This document shows, piece after piece, positions 8,379 to 17,174 of a DNA stretch of 64,000 nt (position 1 is the first letter of the stretch; every line of letters begins with the position of its first letter). The stretch covers positions 2,170,001 to 2,234,000 of the forward strand of contig NZ_CP071445.1 of assembly GCF_017352195.1 (NCBI RefSeq). The letters run 5' to 3'. The notes under the pieces were generated by a model, which worked only from the letters and a program-made list of their open reading frames with translations, ran no database searches and was not told the origin of the DNA. Position numbers and translations under genes: made by a program. Source of the DNA: Sedimentibacter sp. zth1 (GTDB lineage: Bacteria; Bacillota; Clostridia; Tissierellales; Sedimentibacteraceae).

Positions 8379-8420
8379 CTAAATTCCTCCTTTTATGTCA
8401 TACTTATAATTTAACTTCAT
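8379..8420 (-). CDS. 13-aa mini-ORF coupled to the small basic protein
   Basis: The ORF reads MKLNYKYDIKGGI and has AGGTAGGAA upstream of its ATG. Its TAG stop is followed at once by the TTG start of the 40-aa ORF, and the ribosome site of that ORF lies inside it. This suggests translational coupling, or simply a fortuitous short frame. Confidence 0.35.
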   Translation of the reverse strand: MKLNYKYDIKGGI

Positions 8421-8456
8421 AAATTCCTACCTCATGAAGCCTATAACATATTTTTT

Positions 8457-10286
8457 TTATTTTAAAACCTCATTAGTTTTTTCTTCTTCAAACTGTTTAG
8501 TATATAAGTCATAATAATGACCTTTTGCGCGTATTAACTCTTTGTGATTTCCCTGCTCAATAATTTTTCCATCCTTTACAACTAATATTAAATCTGCTGT
8601 TTTAATGGTGGAAAGTCTATGTGCAATTATAAATGAAGTTCTTTCATTCAATATATTGTTGATAGCATCCTGAATTAACTGCTCAGTCTGAGTATCAATA
8701 CTTGAAGTTGCTTCATCAAGTACAAATATTTTTGGATCAGCTATTATTGCTCTTGCAAATGAAACAAGCTGTTTTTCACCGGTTGAAAGATTATCACCGT
8801 TTTCCCCTACGTCGCTGTCATAACCTTTATCAAGCTTAGCAACTACTTTATCTGCTGATACTGACTTCGCAGCTCTTTCAATTTCTTCATCTGTCGCATC
8901 TAATTTACCATATCTAATGTTTTCTTTAACAGAACCTGAAAACAAGTGTGGTGTTTGAAGTACATATCCTATATTGCTGTGCAACCACAATTGACTTCTC
9001 TGTTTATAATCAACACCATCAATCAGTATTTGACCACTAGTTGGTTCAAAAAATCTACAAGCAAGATTAACGAGTGTACTTTTACCTGCTCCTGTCTCCC
9101 CAACTATTGCAATATTAGTTCCAGCAGGTATTTTTAAGCTAAAGTTCTTTAGTACTTCCTCATTTCCATCCGGATATTTAAAAGTAACATTCTTAAACTC
9201 AATTTCGCCCTTTATATCTTCCCAATTTTCTCTTTTTGGTTCAAAGTTATCTCCATATTTAGCTATAACTTCCTCTGTATCGGTTATAAGTGGTTTTTGT
9301 TCAATCAAATCTGATACTCTTTCGATGTTTGCCTGTAAAGAAATAAACTCTGCAAATATACTTGCTAACTGTCGAATTGGCTCGAAAATTCCTATAGAAT
9401 ATGCTAAAAATGCTGATAATTTTCCTATTTCAAACTTACCAACCAATGCTAAATTTCCACCCTTTTCCAAAACTATAGCACTTGCCAATGTACCAGCAAA
9501 TATTATAATTGGAATAAATACAGCATTTAATCTTGCCATCTTAATACTACTATTATAAAGTTTATTTGTTGTTTGTTTAAATTCCAATAAGTTTTTATCT
9601 TCTATAACAAGTGTTTTACTTGTTTTAGCTCCAGTTATTCCTTCATTAAAATCACCAGTCATTATTGCATTAGTTTTTCTTATTGAACGATTTGCACCTA
9701 ACAACTTGCCTTGAAAATAAACTGTTGCAATAGCCATAATAGGTATAATCAAAATAACTAATAAAGCTAATTTATAGTTTAGTATAAACATTACTACAAA
9801 AACACCTATAACATAAACAGCTGACCAAAACAAGTCTGTTATGCCCCAAGCAATCATATCTCCAATTTTTCCTGTATCACTTAGCACCCTACTTATTAAA
9901 TGTCCAACAGGATTTTGATTATAATATGACAATGAAAGTGTTTGTAGTTTATTAAAAACAGCTTTTTTTAAATCATATGACATTTTCATTTCAACTCTCA
10001 TTGACAGTTTTGTAAATCCAAATACTGAAATTACCTGTATTAATAAAGCGGTAAAGTAAAGTCCTGTAAAGACTCTTATACCATTAAGTGTACCCTTTTC
10101 TATCAAATTATCTACTACATAACTTTGAAATAACGGCAATATTATATCTACTAATGCCATAAGCATCATTAGTAATATAACTCCAATAATTTTATATTTA
10201 TAAGGGGTCACAAATGATTTTAATTTTAACCATACCTTAATATCGAATGACTGTTTCTTTTCTTCTTGATCTTCGTAACTTGACAT
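8457..10286 (-). CDS. Heterodimeric ABC exporter subunit with consensus-site Walker B
   Basis: A 609-aa half-transporter: six membrane segments in the first 320 residues, then an ATPase domain with Walker A GETGAGKST, signature LSTGEKQ, Walker B IFVLDEAT with the catalytic Glu, and the H-loop IIAHRLST. The signature departs from LSGGQ. The partner gene starts 11 bases upstream and has the complementary deviation, which is the pattern of BmrCD/LmrCD-type heterodimeric multidrug exporters with one degenerate and one competent ATP site. It probably exports drugs or lipophilic peptides at the cell membrane. Expression likely follows the leader/attenuator upstream of the partner gene. Confidence 0.85.
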   Translation of the reverse strand: MSSYEDQEEKKQSFDIKVWLKLKSFVTPYKYKIIGVILLMMLMALVDIILPLFQSYVVDNLIEKGTLNGIRVFTGLYFTALLIQVISVFGFTKLSMRVEMKMSYDLKKAVFNKLQTLSLSYYNQNPVGHLISRVLSDTGKIGDMIAWGITDLFWSAVYVIGVFVVMFILNYKLALLVILIIPIMAIATVYFQGKLLGANRSIRKTNAIMTGDFNEGITGAKTSKTLVIEDKNLLEFKQTTNKLYNSSIKMARLNAVFIPIIIFAGTLASAIVLEKGGNLALVGKFEIGKLSAFLAYSIGIFEPIRQLASIFAEFISLQANIERVSDLIEQKPLITDTEEVIAKYGDNFEPKRENWEDIKGEIEFKNVTFKYPDGNEEVLKNFSLKIPAGTNIAIVGETGAGKSTLVNLACRFFEPTSGQILIDGVDYKQRSQLWLHSNIGYVLQTPHLFSGSVKENIRYGKLDATDEEIERAAKSVSADKVVAKLDKGYDSDVGENGDNLSTGEKQLVSFARAIIADPKIFVLDEATSSIDTQTEQLIQDAINNILNERTSFIIAHRLSTIKTADLILVVKDGKIIEQGNHKELIRAKGHYYDLYTKQFEEEKTNEVLK

Positions 10287-10297
10287 ACTGTCACCTC

Positions 10298-12109
10298 CTA
10301 TATTTCAACGTCTGATGTGTTCATTTGAACATTGTATATATTTTTATATATACCATCTCTGCTTATTAACTCTTCATGTGTTCCCATATCTACAATTTTA
10401 CCCTTATCTAGCACCATAATTTTGTCTGCTTGCATAAGTGTTGTAATTCTATGTGATATAAGAATTGTAGTTGCATCTTTTCTGTTATTTTTTAGAGCGT
10501 GTCTAATCTTAGCATCTGTTTCTGAGTCTACTGCTGACAACGAATCATCAAATACCATTATTGGTGCATTTTGCATAAGCATTCTAGCTATAGCAACACG
10601 TTGTTTTTGACCACCAGATAATGTAACTCCTCTTTCACCTACAAGTGTATCATAACCATTTGAAAATCCTTCAATGGCATCGTGTACACATGCAACATTT
10701 GCAACTTTTTTTACTGAATTTATATCTAATTTCGTATCTTGTATAGAAATATTATCTTTAATTGACTTAGAATATAAAAATGGCTCTTGTAACACCATAC
10801 CAATATTTTTTCTTAAATGGCTAAGCTTGATATCCTTAATATTAATATTACCTATTGTAATATTGCCATTTTCTTCTTCTACATCATAAAGTCTGCTTAA
10901 CAAGTGCATAATTGTTGATTTTCCAGAACCTGTTCCTCCAAGTATTGCGAATGTTTTACCTGCTTCTATTTTAAAACTTATATCATTAATTATTGAATTG
11001 TTTTCACTATATTTAAATGTTACATTCTTAAACTCAATGTCTTTTCCTTTAAAATCAGGAGTTAATGCGTTTTCATCCTCAAACTCTTCTTCTTCATTTA
11101 AAATTTCAGATATTCTTTTAAGTGAAACCTTTGTTTTACTCATCTCTGATAATACTCTTCCAAATGCTCTTATTGGCCATACTAACATTGAATTGTAATA
11201 AACAAATGCCAAAAATTCTCCTAATGTTATATTGCCATGTACCGCTTCAACTGTACCACATACAATTATTGTTAAAACCTGTAATCCTGAGAACAAGTCA
11301 CCAGATGCCCAGTAAAATGAAAGTCTGTGACCTAGCTTTATCCATAAGTCCGTAAATGCTCCGTTTTTTTCATCGAATTTATCAACTTCATATTTTTCTC
11401 TACCAAATGCTCTTACAACTCTAACACCCGTCAAATTTTCTTGTGCTACTGCATATAACTGTCCATCAGCCTCATCAGCATCTTTAAATCTCTTTGAAAT
11501 TATTCCATAAAATACACCATTGTACAATGCTACTACCGGCACAAACACTAAAGCAATCAATGATAGTTTAACATTCATTGAAAACATTAATATGAGTGCT
11601 ATTATAATTAGCATTGTTATTCTGAATAATTCAGCTAACTGTGACGCAATAAATCTTCTAACTAATTCAACATCCTGTGTAGCTCTTTGTATTGTATCAC
11701 CTGTTTGGTTTTTAGAGTGCCAGCTAAACGGCAACTTTTGAATATGGTCATACAAATGGTTTCTAAGTTTTTTTATTAATCCCTCTGAACCTTTCGCTAT
11801 TGAAACTTTGTTTGTGTAATCACATACACAAGTAATCAATGATAAACCAACAATAACTAGTGCTGGGATCCATAAATTTTGTCTTAATGTTTCTACACCA
11901 CCAATATTGTTAATCATATTAACAAAAATTTGTGGTAAACTTATTGGTTCATTTTTTATAACTGAATCGACGGTAACTTTTATAACCTGCGGAGTTGTAA
12001 AATTTACAAATACTCTTATTATAATTGCAACAGCTGCAAATATAAAATATCTCTTTAATCCTTTAGTGTATGGCATAATTAAATTAAAACCACTATTTTT
12101 CTTTTTCAT
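10298..12109 (-). CDS. Heterodimeric ABC exporter subunit with degenerate Walker B
   Basis: The product is 603 aa starting at MKKKNSGFNL, chosen because AGAGGTGA precedes that ATG; the frame is open 37 codons further but that part overlaps the attenuator. Six membrane segments are followed by an ATPase domain with Walker A GGTGSGKST, canonical signature LSGGQKQR, and Walker B MVFDDSLS, where Asp replaces the catalytic Glu. Together with the LSTGE signature of the second subunit this makes one degenerate ATP site per dimer, as in BmrC/BmrD. First gene of the exporter operon. Confidence 0.85.
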   Translation of the reverse strand: MKKKNSGFNLIMPYTKGLKRYFIFAAVAIIIRVFVNFTTPQVIKVTVDSVIKNEPISLPQIFVNMINNIGGVETLRQNLWIPALVIVGLSLITCVCDYTNKVSIAKGSEGLIKKLRNHLYDHIQKLPFSWHSKNQTGDTIQRATQDVELVRRFIASQLAELFRITMLIIIALILMFSMNVKLSLIALVFVPVVALYNGVFYGIISKRFKDADEADGQLYAVAQENLTGVRVVRAFGREKYEVDKFDEKNGAFTDLWIKLGHRLSFYWASGDLFSGLQVLTIIVCGTVEAVHGNITLGEFLAFVYYNSMLVWPIRAFGRVLSEMSKTKVSLKRISEILNEEEEFEDENALTPDFKGKDIEFKNVTFKYSENNSIINDISFKIEAGKTFAILGGTGSGKSTIMHLLSRLYDVEEENGNITIGNINIKDIKLSHLRKNIGMVLQEPFLYSKSIKDNISIQDTKLDINSVKKVANVACVHDAIEGFSNGYDTLVGERGVTLSGGQKQRVAIARMLMQNAPIMVFDDSLSAVDSETDAKIRHALKNNRKDATTILISHRITTLMQADKIMVLDKGKIVDMGTHEELISRDGIYKNIYNVQMNTSDVEI

Positions 12110-12180
12110 GTAATCACCTCTTCGTCCCATAATTATTATGATTTTATTGAAATATATATTTAAATGATTATTTTTGCGCA

Positions 12181-12228
12181 ATAAAAAATCCAGACGTAAT
12201 TTGCTATAAAGCTCATACAATCTGGATT
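12181..12228 (-). terminator. Intrinsic terminator/attenuator between leader ORF and exporter operon
   Basis: Arms AATCCAGA (12221-12228) and TCTGGATT (12187-12194) are followed on the minus strand by a run of T. The hairpin lies after the 42-aa leader ORF and about 70 bases before the first exporter gene, so it must be read through for exporter expression. This is the classic position of a transcription attenuator. Confidence 0.75.
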
Positions 12229-12274
12229 ACTTTTATAATTAAGTTTTAAAAACTTTTTAGAACATAGATTTACA

Positions 12275-12403
12275 TTATTCTATATCCCTATATAAAAGGC
12301 AAAAAGACAAACTATTATAACTAAATTTCATAATATTAATTTTATTATTACAATTCAAATTTTCTTCATTTCTTAACTTATTGATTTTAACTATAGTGCT
12401 CAT
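12275..12403 (-). CDS. 42-aa leader peptide of the ABC exporter operon (BmrB-like)
   Basis: The ORF starts MSTIVKINKLRNEENLNCNN with AAGGAGGTG seven bases before the ATG, one of the strongest ribosome sites in the window, and ends CLLYRDIE. It lies in the untranslated leader of the exporter operon and is followed by an intrinsic terminator, then the exporter genes. In Bacillus subtilis the bmrCD exporter is controlled in this way by the leader peptide BmrB: drug-slowed translation of the leader allows read-through. The arrangement is the same; sequence similarity to BmrB was not tested. Confidence 0.65.
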   Translation of the reverse strand: MSTIVKINKLRNEENLNCNNKINIMKFSYNSLSFCLLYRDIE

Positions 12404-12452
12404 CTTTTCACCTCCTTAATTTTCTATTTTTTATTTTATATATCTCAACGTT

Positions 12453-12481
12453 CTTATAATACCACAATTTATTATATGCAA
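12453..12481 (-). promoter_or_regulatory. Candidate promoter of the exporter operon
   Basis: On the minus strand TTGCAT and TATAAG are spaced by 17 bases and lie 50 bases upstream of the leader ORF. The -10 box is imperfect, so this is a moderate call. Confidence 0.45.
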
Positions 12482-12553
12482 ATATTACAATTATATTACA
12501 TAATATGTTATAAATAAAAAATTATTGATAAATAAAGGCTTAAATTGTTTTTT

Positions 12554-12568
12554 GTAAATTTAATTTAC
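12554..12568. promoter_or_regulatory. Perfect palindrome upstream of XRE promoter (candidate operator 1)
   Basis: GTAAATTTAATTTAC is a perfect 15-base palindrome eight bases upstream of the -35 box of the divergent XRE regulator. A related site lies 60 bases away beyond the -10 box. Binding by the XRE protein is inferred. Confidence 0.45.
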
Positions 12569-12575
12569 TACTTAA

Positions 12576-12604
12576 TTGACTTTAAATTATTCCAATGATA
12601 TAAT
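12576..12604 (+). promoter_or_regulatory. Sigma-A promoter of the XRE-TPR regulator
   Basis: TTGACT and TATAAT are separated by 17 bases and lie 38 bases before the start codon. Both boxes are near consensus. Confidence 0.75.
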
Positions 12605-12613
12605 ATTAATATA

Positions 12614-12630
12614 AGTAAAATTTATTTACT
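12614..12630. promoter_or_regulatory. Near-palindrome downstream of XRE promoter (candidate operator 2)
   Basis: AGTAAAATTTATTTACT carries six-base inverted arms and resembles operator 1 (GTAAA...TTTAC). It covers the expected transcription start of the regulator, a position suited to autorepression. Confidence 0.4.
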
Positions 12631-12641
12631 ATGAGGTGTAT

Positions 12642-13568
12642 ATGATAAATAATAATTTAGGTAAAAGACTAAAACAGGCTCGACTTGAACTTAAAATGAC
12701 ACAAAAAGACTTAGCTGGTGACTTTATCACAAGAAATATGCTAAGCCAGATTGAAAACGGTGTTGCTAACCCTTCAATTAAAACAATTGAATATTTGTCA
12801 AAAACACTAAAAAAGCCAATTTCTTATTTTATAGAGCCTAATTATGTTGAAAACAACACTGATAACACTAATAAAGAATTGATTGACATCGCTTTTAAAA
12901 TGTATAGAAACAAAAAATATGATAAGTGCAAAGAATCTTTAGATAAGTTTTTCAAATGCGGATATGATCAAACCAATACAACTTATGAATTATCTCTGTT
13001 GTATTGGTCTTGTAATATTAATTTAGGAATTATTAAGTTTAATGAAAATAAAATCTTAGAATCTAAATCTTTGATTTTAAATGCCTATAAATATGAGCCT
13101 AAAATTATGATTCTTGATAACGCATTAAAGGCAGAATCTCTAATGGTAATGTCGAAAATATATTTAGCATTAAATAACATCGAAAAAGCAAAAGAAATGT
13201 TTGATAGCTACACATCTATTATAAATAACCATATAAACAAAGATGATGAGTTTTTTATTAAGTGTGAGCTACTTTTAAAAAGTAACAATATGATTGAATG
13301 TAAAAAATATTTGGAATTAGAGTCATCTTTTAAAATTAAGGAAACACAAAAGTATAATTTTATTATGGGTGTAGTATATTATGAAAACAAAGAATATAAC
13401 CTTGCGATAGAATATTTTACAAAATCAATTGACTTAAATAAAGGTTTATATACTAAAGATACGGATCTGATTTATAAGCATATAGCTGATTGCTATTCAA
13501 ATTTACAGCAATATGACAAAGCATATGAATTTATGAATAAAATTTATCAAAATAAAACTCGAATGTAA
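12642..13568 (+). CDS. XRE-family transcriptional regulator with TPR-like C-terminus
   Basis: 308 aa starting at the ATG after GAGGTG. Residues 5-65 are a helix-turn-helix (RLKQARLELKMTQKDLAGDFITRNMLSQIENG is the HTH region, 8-40), followed by SIKTIEYLSKTLKKPISYF. From about 85 to the end the protein is alpha-helical with TPR-like repeats (for example YNFIMGVVYYENKEYNLAIEYFTKSI and IADCYSNLQQYDKAYEF). Such HTH-TPR proteins often sense peptides or act as pleiotropic regulators. Divergent orientation to the exporter leader suggests it may control both directions; two palindromes near its promoter fit this. Function is inferred. Confidence 0.8.
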   Translation: MINNNLGKRLKQARLELKMTQKDLAGDFITRNMLSQIENGVANPSIKTIEYLSKTLKKPISYFIEPNYVENNTDNTNKELIDIAFKMYRNKKYDKCKESLDKFFKCGYDQTNTTYELSLLYWSCNINLGIIKFNENKILESKSLILNAYKYEPKIMILDNALKAESLMVMSKIYLALNNIEKAKEMFDSYTSIINNHINKDDEFFIKCELLLKSNNMIECKKYLELESSFKIKETQKYNFIMGVVYYENKEYNLAIEYFTKSIDLNKGLYTKDTDLIYKHIADCYSNLQQYDKAYEFMNKIYQNKTRM

Positions 13569-13602
13569 AACACAGTATAGACATTGTCTCTACTGTGTTT
13601 TA
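13566..13602. terminator. Bidirectional terminator between XRE gene and dap operon
   Basis: Eleven-base arms AAAACACAGTA and TACTGTGTTTT with a 13-base loop lie between two converging genes. The A- and T-runs on each side let it serve both strands; the last codons of the aminotransferase fall inside it. Confidence 0.8.
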
Positions 13603-14792
13603 CAATTTATTAAAGATTTTTCAAATTTTTCTAAAAATAATTCTATTTCTTCAATTGTAATATTTAATGGAGGAAGTAATCTAATTATATTTTTTGATGT
13701 TACATTTAACAAAAGTTGATTTCTAAACGCATCTTCTTTGATTACATTTGCATATTCTCCTACATTTATACCAATCATTAAACCTTTTCCGCTTATACTT
13801 TTTATTATATATGAATATTTTGATTTTAAATTGTTTAATTTATTTATTATATATTTTGATTTGTAATTAATATTGTCGATAAAACCATCCTTTAGTAGCA
13901 TTGACAGAACATTATTTCCGCATGTAGCACTTACCGGATTTGGAGCAAAGGTAGAGCCGTGTTCTCCCACTTTTAAAATATTCTCACACTTTTCTCCAAT
14001 AAGTAAAGCACCTATTGGCAATCCTGCCCCCAAAGATTTTGCAATAGTTACAGCATCAGGTACTATATCATAATTTTCATAAGCAAATAGTTTACCAGTT
14101 CTTCCTAGTCCTGTTTGAATTTCATCTATTATTATTAAATAATTGTACTTTTTTTGATATTCTACAATACATTGTAAAAATTCACTTGTTATTTCTACTA
14201 TTCCACCTTCACCTTGAATTAACTCAATAAATATGGCACATATATTTTCATTAACTATTTCTTTAAATAGATTAACATTATTAAACTCAAAATGTTTTAC
14301 ATTAGGCAATAAAGGTTCAAAATTATTTTGATATTTTTTTTGCCCCGTTAATGAAAGGCTACCCATAGTCCTTCCATGAAATGAATTAAACGCTGACAAT
14401 ATTATATTTTTATTTTCAGATATATTATGACCATATTTTAAACAAAGCTTTATTGCCGCTTCGTTGGACTCGGTTCCAGAGTTAGTAAAAAAAACTTTTT
14501 TTGCAAATGAATTTTGTACTAAAGTTTTAGCTAAATCTATTGCTGTTTCAGAATAAAAATAATTTGATAAATGCAAATAATTATTTACTTGAAACTGTAT
14601 TGCATTTTTTATAACACTATTTTTTCCTCCAAAATTATTAACACCTATCCCACTAAACATATCTAGGTATTTATTATTATTATTGTCTATTAAAAAACTA
14701 CCTTCAGAGTATTTTACATATAGATTCATTCTATCATAAGTATTTGAAATATATTTTTTATCATTATTTTTTAATTCTATAAAATCTGTCAT
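13590..14792 (-). CDS. Class III PLP aminotransferase, ArgD-like, in dap operon
   Basis: A 400-aa fold-type I aminotransferase of the acetylornithine/ornithine group. Landmarks: FFTNSGTESNEAAIKL (substrate/PLP phosphate), FNSFHGRTMGSLSLTGQ, the PLP Asp in IIIDEIQTGLGRTG, and the Schiff-base Lys in TIAKSLGAGLPIGA. It is the last gene of dapA-dapB-dapH and its ATG touches the dapH stop (TAAATG). The likely role is the N-acetyl-LL-2,6-diaminopimelate aminotransferase step of the acetylase pathway; ArgD-type enzymes are known to act on both acetylornithine and succinyl-DAP. No arginine genes are nearby. Exact substrate is inferred. Confidence 0.8.
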   Translation of the reverse strand: MTDFIELKNNDKKYISNTYDRMNLYVKYSEGSFLIDNNNNKYLDMFSGIGVNNFGGKNSVIKNAIQFQVNNYLHLSNYFYSETAIDLAKTLVQNSFAKKVFFTNSGTESNEAAIKLCLKYGHNISENKNIILSAFNSFHGRTMGSLSLTGQKKYQNNFEPLLPNVKHFEFNNVNLFKEIVNENICAIFIELIQGEGGIVEITSEFLQCIVEYQKKYNYLIIIDEIQTGLGRTGKLFAYENYDIVPDAVTIAKSLGAGLPIGALLIGEKCENILKVGEHGSTFAPNPVSATCGNNVLSMLLKDGFIDNINYKSKYIINKLNNLKSKYSYIIKSISGKGLMIGINVGEYANVIKEDAFRNQLLLNVTSKNIIRLLPPLNITIEEIELFLEKFEKSLINCKTQ

Positions 14793-15518
14793 TTAAATTC
14801 TCCTTAAATCGTCTACTATTGTTGTTTTTCCTTTTTCTATCCTATCCCGTTCTTTAATTTTTTTTGCAGGAATACCTGTTACAACAGAATTTTCAGCAAC
14901 ATCCTTTGTTACAACAGCTCCTGCACCTACCACAGCACCTTTGCAAACTTTTATTCCTTCTAAAATTACTGCATTAGCACCAATCAATACATTATCTTCT
15001 ATAATTACTGGCGTTTTGCTTGGTGGTTCTAATACTCCTGCCACAACTGCACCTGCTCCAACATGAACATACTCTCCTATAATTGCCCTTGCGCCAATAA
15101 CACAATTCATATCAAGCATTGTTCCCTTTCCTATAATTGCGCCAATATTAACAACTGCACCCATCATTACTATAACATCATCATTTATTGTTACACCTTG
15201 CCTAATGATTGCACCTGGTTCTATTCTAGCATTTAGGTTTTTAATATCTAACATAGGTATTGCTGAATTTCTTGAGCTATTTTCTATATAGTAATTATTG
15301 ATATAATTCTTGTTTTTCTTAAGTATTTGATGTGCATCACTATTTTGACCAAACGCTATAGCAATATGTTTAGATTTAAATGACTCCATACCTAAAAAAT
15401 CAATTTTTCTTATTTTACCCTCTACATACATCTTTACAACTGTAGATTTTTTTGAGTTTCTAATGTAATTAATAATTTCATTAGAATTTTCAAAATTTAA
15501 ATTGTCCAAACCCTTCAC
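14793..15518 (-). CDS. dapH: Tetrahydrodipicolinate N-acetyltransferase
   Basis: 241 aa with the DapH N-terminal domain (residues 1-85) followed by a left-handed beta helix of hexapeptide repeats: [56 protein letters not shown] and later [23 protein letters not shown]. The [11 protein letters not shown] and [11 protein letters not shown] segments are typical of DapD/DapH acetyltransferases, which acetylate tetrahydrodipicolinate using acetyl-CoA. It commits the pathway to the acetylase branch. Ends adjacent to the aminotransferase and begins four bases after dapB. Confidence 0.9.
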   Translation of the reverse strand: MKGLDNLNFENSNEIINYIRNSKKSTVVKMYVEGKIRKIDFLGMESFKSKHIAIAFGQNSDAHQILKKNKNYINNYYIENSSRNSAIPMLDIKNLNARIEPGAIIRQGVTINDDVIVMMGAVVNIGAIIGKGTMLDMNCVIGARAIIGEYVHVGAGAVVAGVLEPPSKTPVIIEDNVLIGANAVILEGIKVCKGAVVGAGAVVTKDVAENSVVTGIPAKKIKERDRIEKGKTTIVDDLRRI

Positions 15519-15522
15519 CTCT

Positions 15523-16290
15523 TTAAATACTCCTATCTAATAAGTCATCTACAATAAAGTAACCATTATGTTTACCTTGTATTAGTCTTACAGCACTTAT
15601 AGCACCTTCAGCAAATATTTTTTTTGATAAGGTTATATGCTCAACCTTAATTACATCTCCTTCTCCTGCAAATATAGCCAAATGATTTCCTAACATATTG
15701 CCTGCCCTAATACTGTGTATACCAATATCACTATTTTTTCTAGTAGCAATAACATTTCTGTTATAGATATAATTAGGGTTGTAATTAATATTATTTTCTA
15801 TAACCTTCTTAATCATTTTTGCAGTTCCGCTCGGAGCATCTACTTTCTTATTACCGTGACTTTCTATAATTTCTATATCATAGTTACTTGATAGTAACTT
15901 CACAGCATATTCTAAAATATTTAGAGTTAAGCTTACACCAACAGATAGGTTTGAACTCCTAAACACAGGTATCTTTTTTGAAAACTCAAATATTTTTTCT
16001 TCCTCTTCCATGCTATATCCTGTTGTAGCAAGAACTAGACCTATTTTGTTTTTAATACCATAATTTAATATATCATCTATTAGACATCTGTTTGAAAAAT
16101 CAATTATAACATTAGCTTTTTCCTTAATACTTAAAAAATTATCATATAAAGGAAAGCTACTATTACTATACTTACTTTTGTTTCTACATACTCCAGCTAC
16201 AATATTAATATCAGATATAGTTTTAATATAATTCACCAGTTCTTGACCCATTGTTCCTGTGCATCCAGACAATATAACACTTATATTCAC
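15523..16290 (-). CDS. dapB: 4-hydroxy-tetrahydrodipicolinate reductase
   Basis: 255 aa. The N-terminal nucleotide-binding loop is [11 protein letters not shown], the catalytic region is [17 protein letters not shown] (His/Lys and substrate-binding site), and the hinge segment [11 protein letters not shown] is present. It reduces the DapA product with NAD(P)H. The start is GTG and overlaps the dapA TAG stop by one base (TAGTG), with no strong ribosome site of its own, so translation is probably coupled to dapA. Confidence 0.92.
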   Translation of the reverse strand: MNISVILSGCTGTMGQELVNYIKTISDINIVAGVCRNKSKYSNSSFPLYDNFLSIKEKANVIIDFSNRCLIDDILNYGIKNKIGLVLATTGYSMEEEEKIFEFSKKIPVFRSSNLSVGVSLTLNILEYAVKLLSSNYDIEIIESHGNKKVDAPSGTAKMIKKVIENNINYNPNYIYNRNVIATRKNSDIGIHSIRAGNMLGNHLAIFAGEGDVIKVEHITLSKKIFAEGAISAVRLIQGKHNGYFIVDDLLDRSI

Positions 16291-17174
16291 TACAGATAAC
16301 CCAACCCTATTTTTTTCATTTCTTTCTTTAGTATCTCAATATTTTTTATACTCATATCGCACAACGGCAATCTAAGCTCACCAACATCTTTACCAAGTAG
16401 ATTTAAACAGGTTTTAACAGGAATAGGATTAGTTTCAACAAATAAAACATTTATAAAATTTAAAAGTTCTAGTTGTATACGTTTAGATTCATTTATATTA
16501 CCTTCTAAATATGTTTTTACAATATTATGTGTTTCAAAAGGAAATATATTAGATACTACAGAAATAACGCCTTTCCCCCCCAATGAAAGTACTGGAACAA
16601 TCACGTCATCATTTCCTGAATAAATTAAAAAATCATCATCTACCTTACTTGCTATATCTGCAACGTATGATATATTTCCACTTGCCTCTTTTATTCCAGC
16701 TATGTTTTTGTGATGTGATAGTTCAACAACTGATTCTGCACTAATATGAAAACCAGTTCTTGAAGGAACATTATATATAATTATTGGTATATTAATCCTG
16801 TCCGCTATATATGTATAATGTTTTACAGCACCAACCTGTGTTGTTTTGTTGTAATATGGTGTAACAATTAATAATGCATCTGCATTATTTTCTTCAGCAT
16901 ACCTACTCATTTTTAAGCAATGATTAGTATTATTGCTACCTGTACCAACAATTACTGGTATTCTATTATTTATTCTTTTCACTGAGTGTTTTATTAAATC
17001 TTTATGTTCTTCTTCTGAAAGAGTAGATGCCTCTCCTGTAGTACCTGCTATAACCAATGCATCAATATGTTTCCTAATTTGCCACTCTATTAGGCCATCT
17101 AATTTATCATAGTTTATAGCCCCATTTTTAAAAGGTGTCACCAAAGCAGTTGCTGCTCCTGTAAATAAACTCAT
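16290..17174 (-). CDS. dapA: 4-hydroxy-tetrahydrodipicolinate synthase
   Basis: 294-aa TIM-barrel aldolase. Seen are GTTGEASTLSEEEH (44-57), the catalytic Tyr in YNVPSRTG (134-141) and the Schiff-base Lys 162 in GIKEASGN. It condenses pyruvate with aspartate semialdehyde in the first committed step to DAP and lysine. AGGGGGT precedes the ATG. It leads the operon dapA-dapB-dapH-aminotransferase; dapF, lysA and an acetyl-DAP deacetylase are not in the window. The leader is only about 100 bases and I see no lysine riboswitch. Confidence 0.93.
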   Translation of the reverse strand: MSLFTGAATALVTPFKNGAINYDKLDGLIEWQIRKHIDALVIAGTTGEASTLSEEEHKDLIKHSVKRINNRIPVIVGTGSNNTNHCLKMSRYAEENNADALLIVTPYYNKTTQVGAVKHYTYIADRINIPIIIYNVPSRTGFHISAESVVELSHHKNIAGIKEASGNISYVADIASKVDDDFLIYSGNDDVIVPVLSLGGKGVISVVSNIFPFETHNIVKTYLEGNINESKRIQLELLNFINVLFVETNPIPVKTCLNLLGKDVGELRLPLCDMSIKNIEILKKEMKKIGLGYL

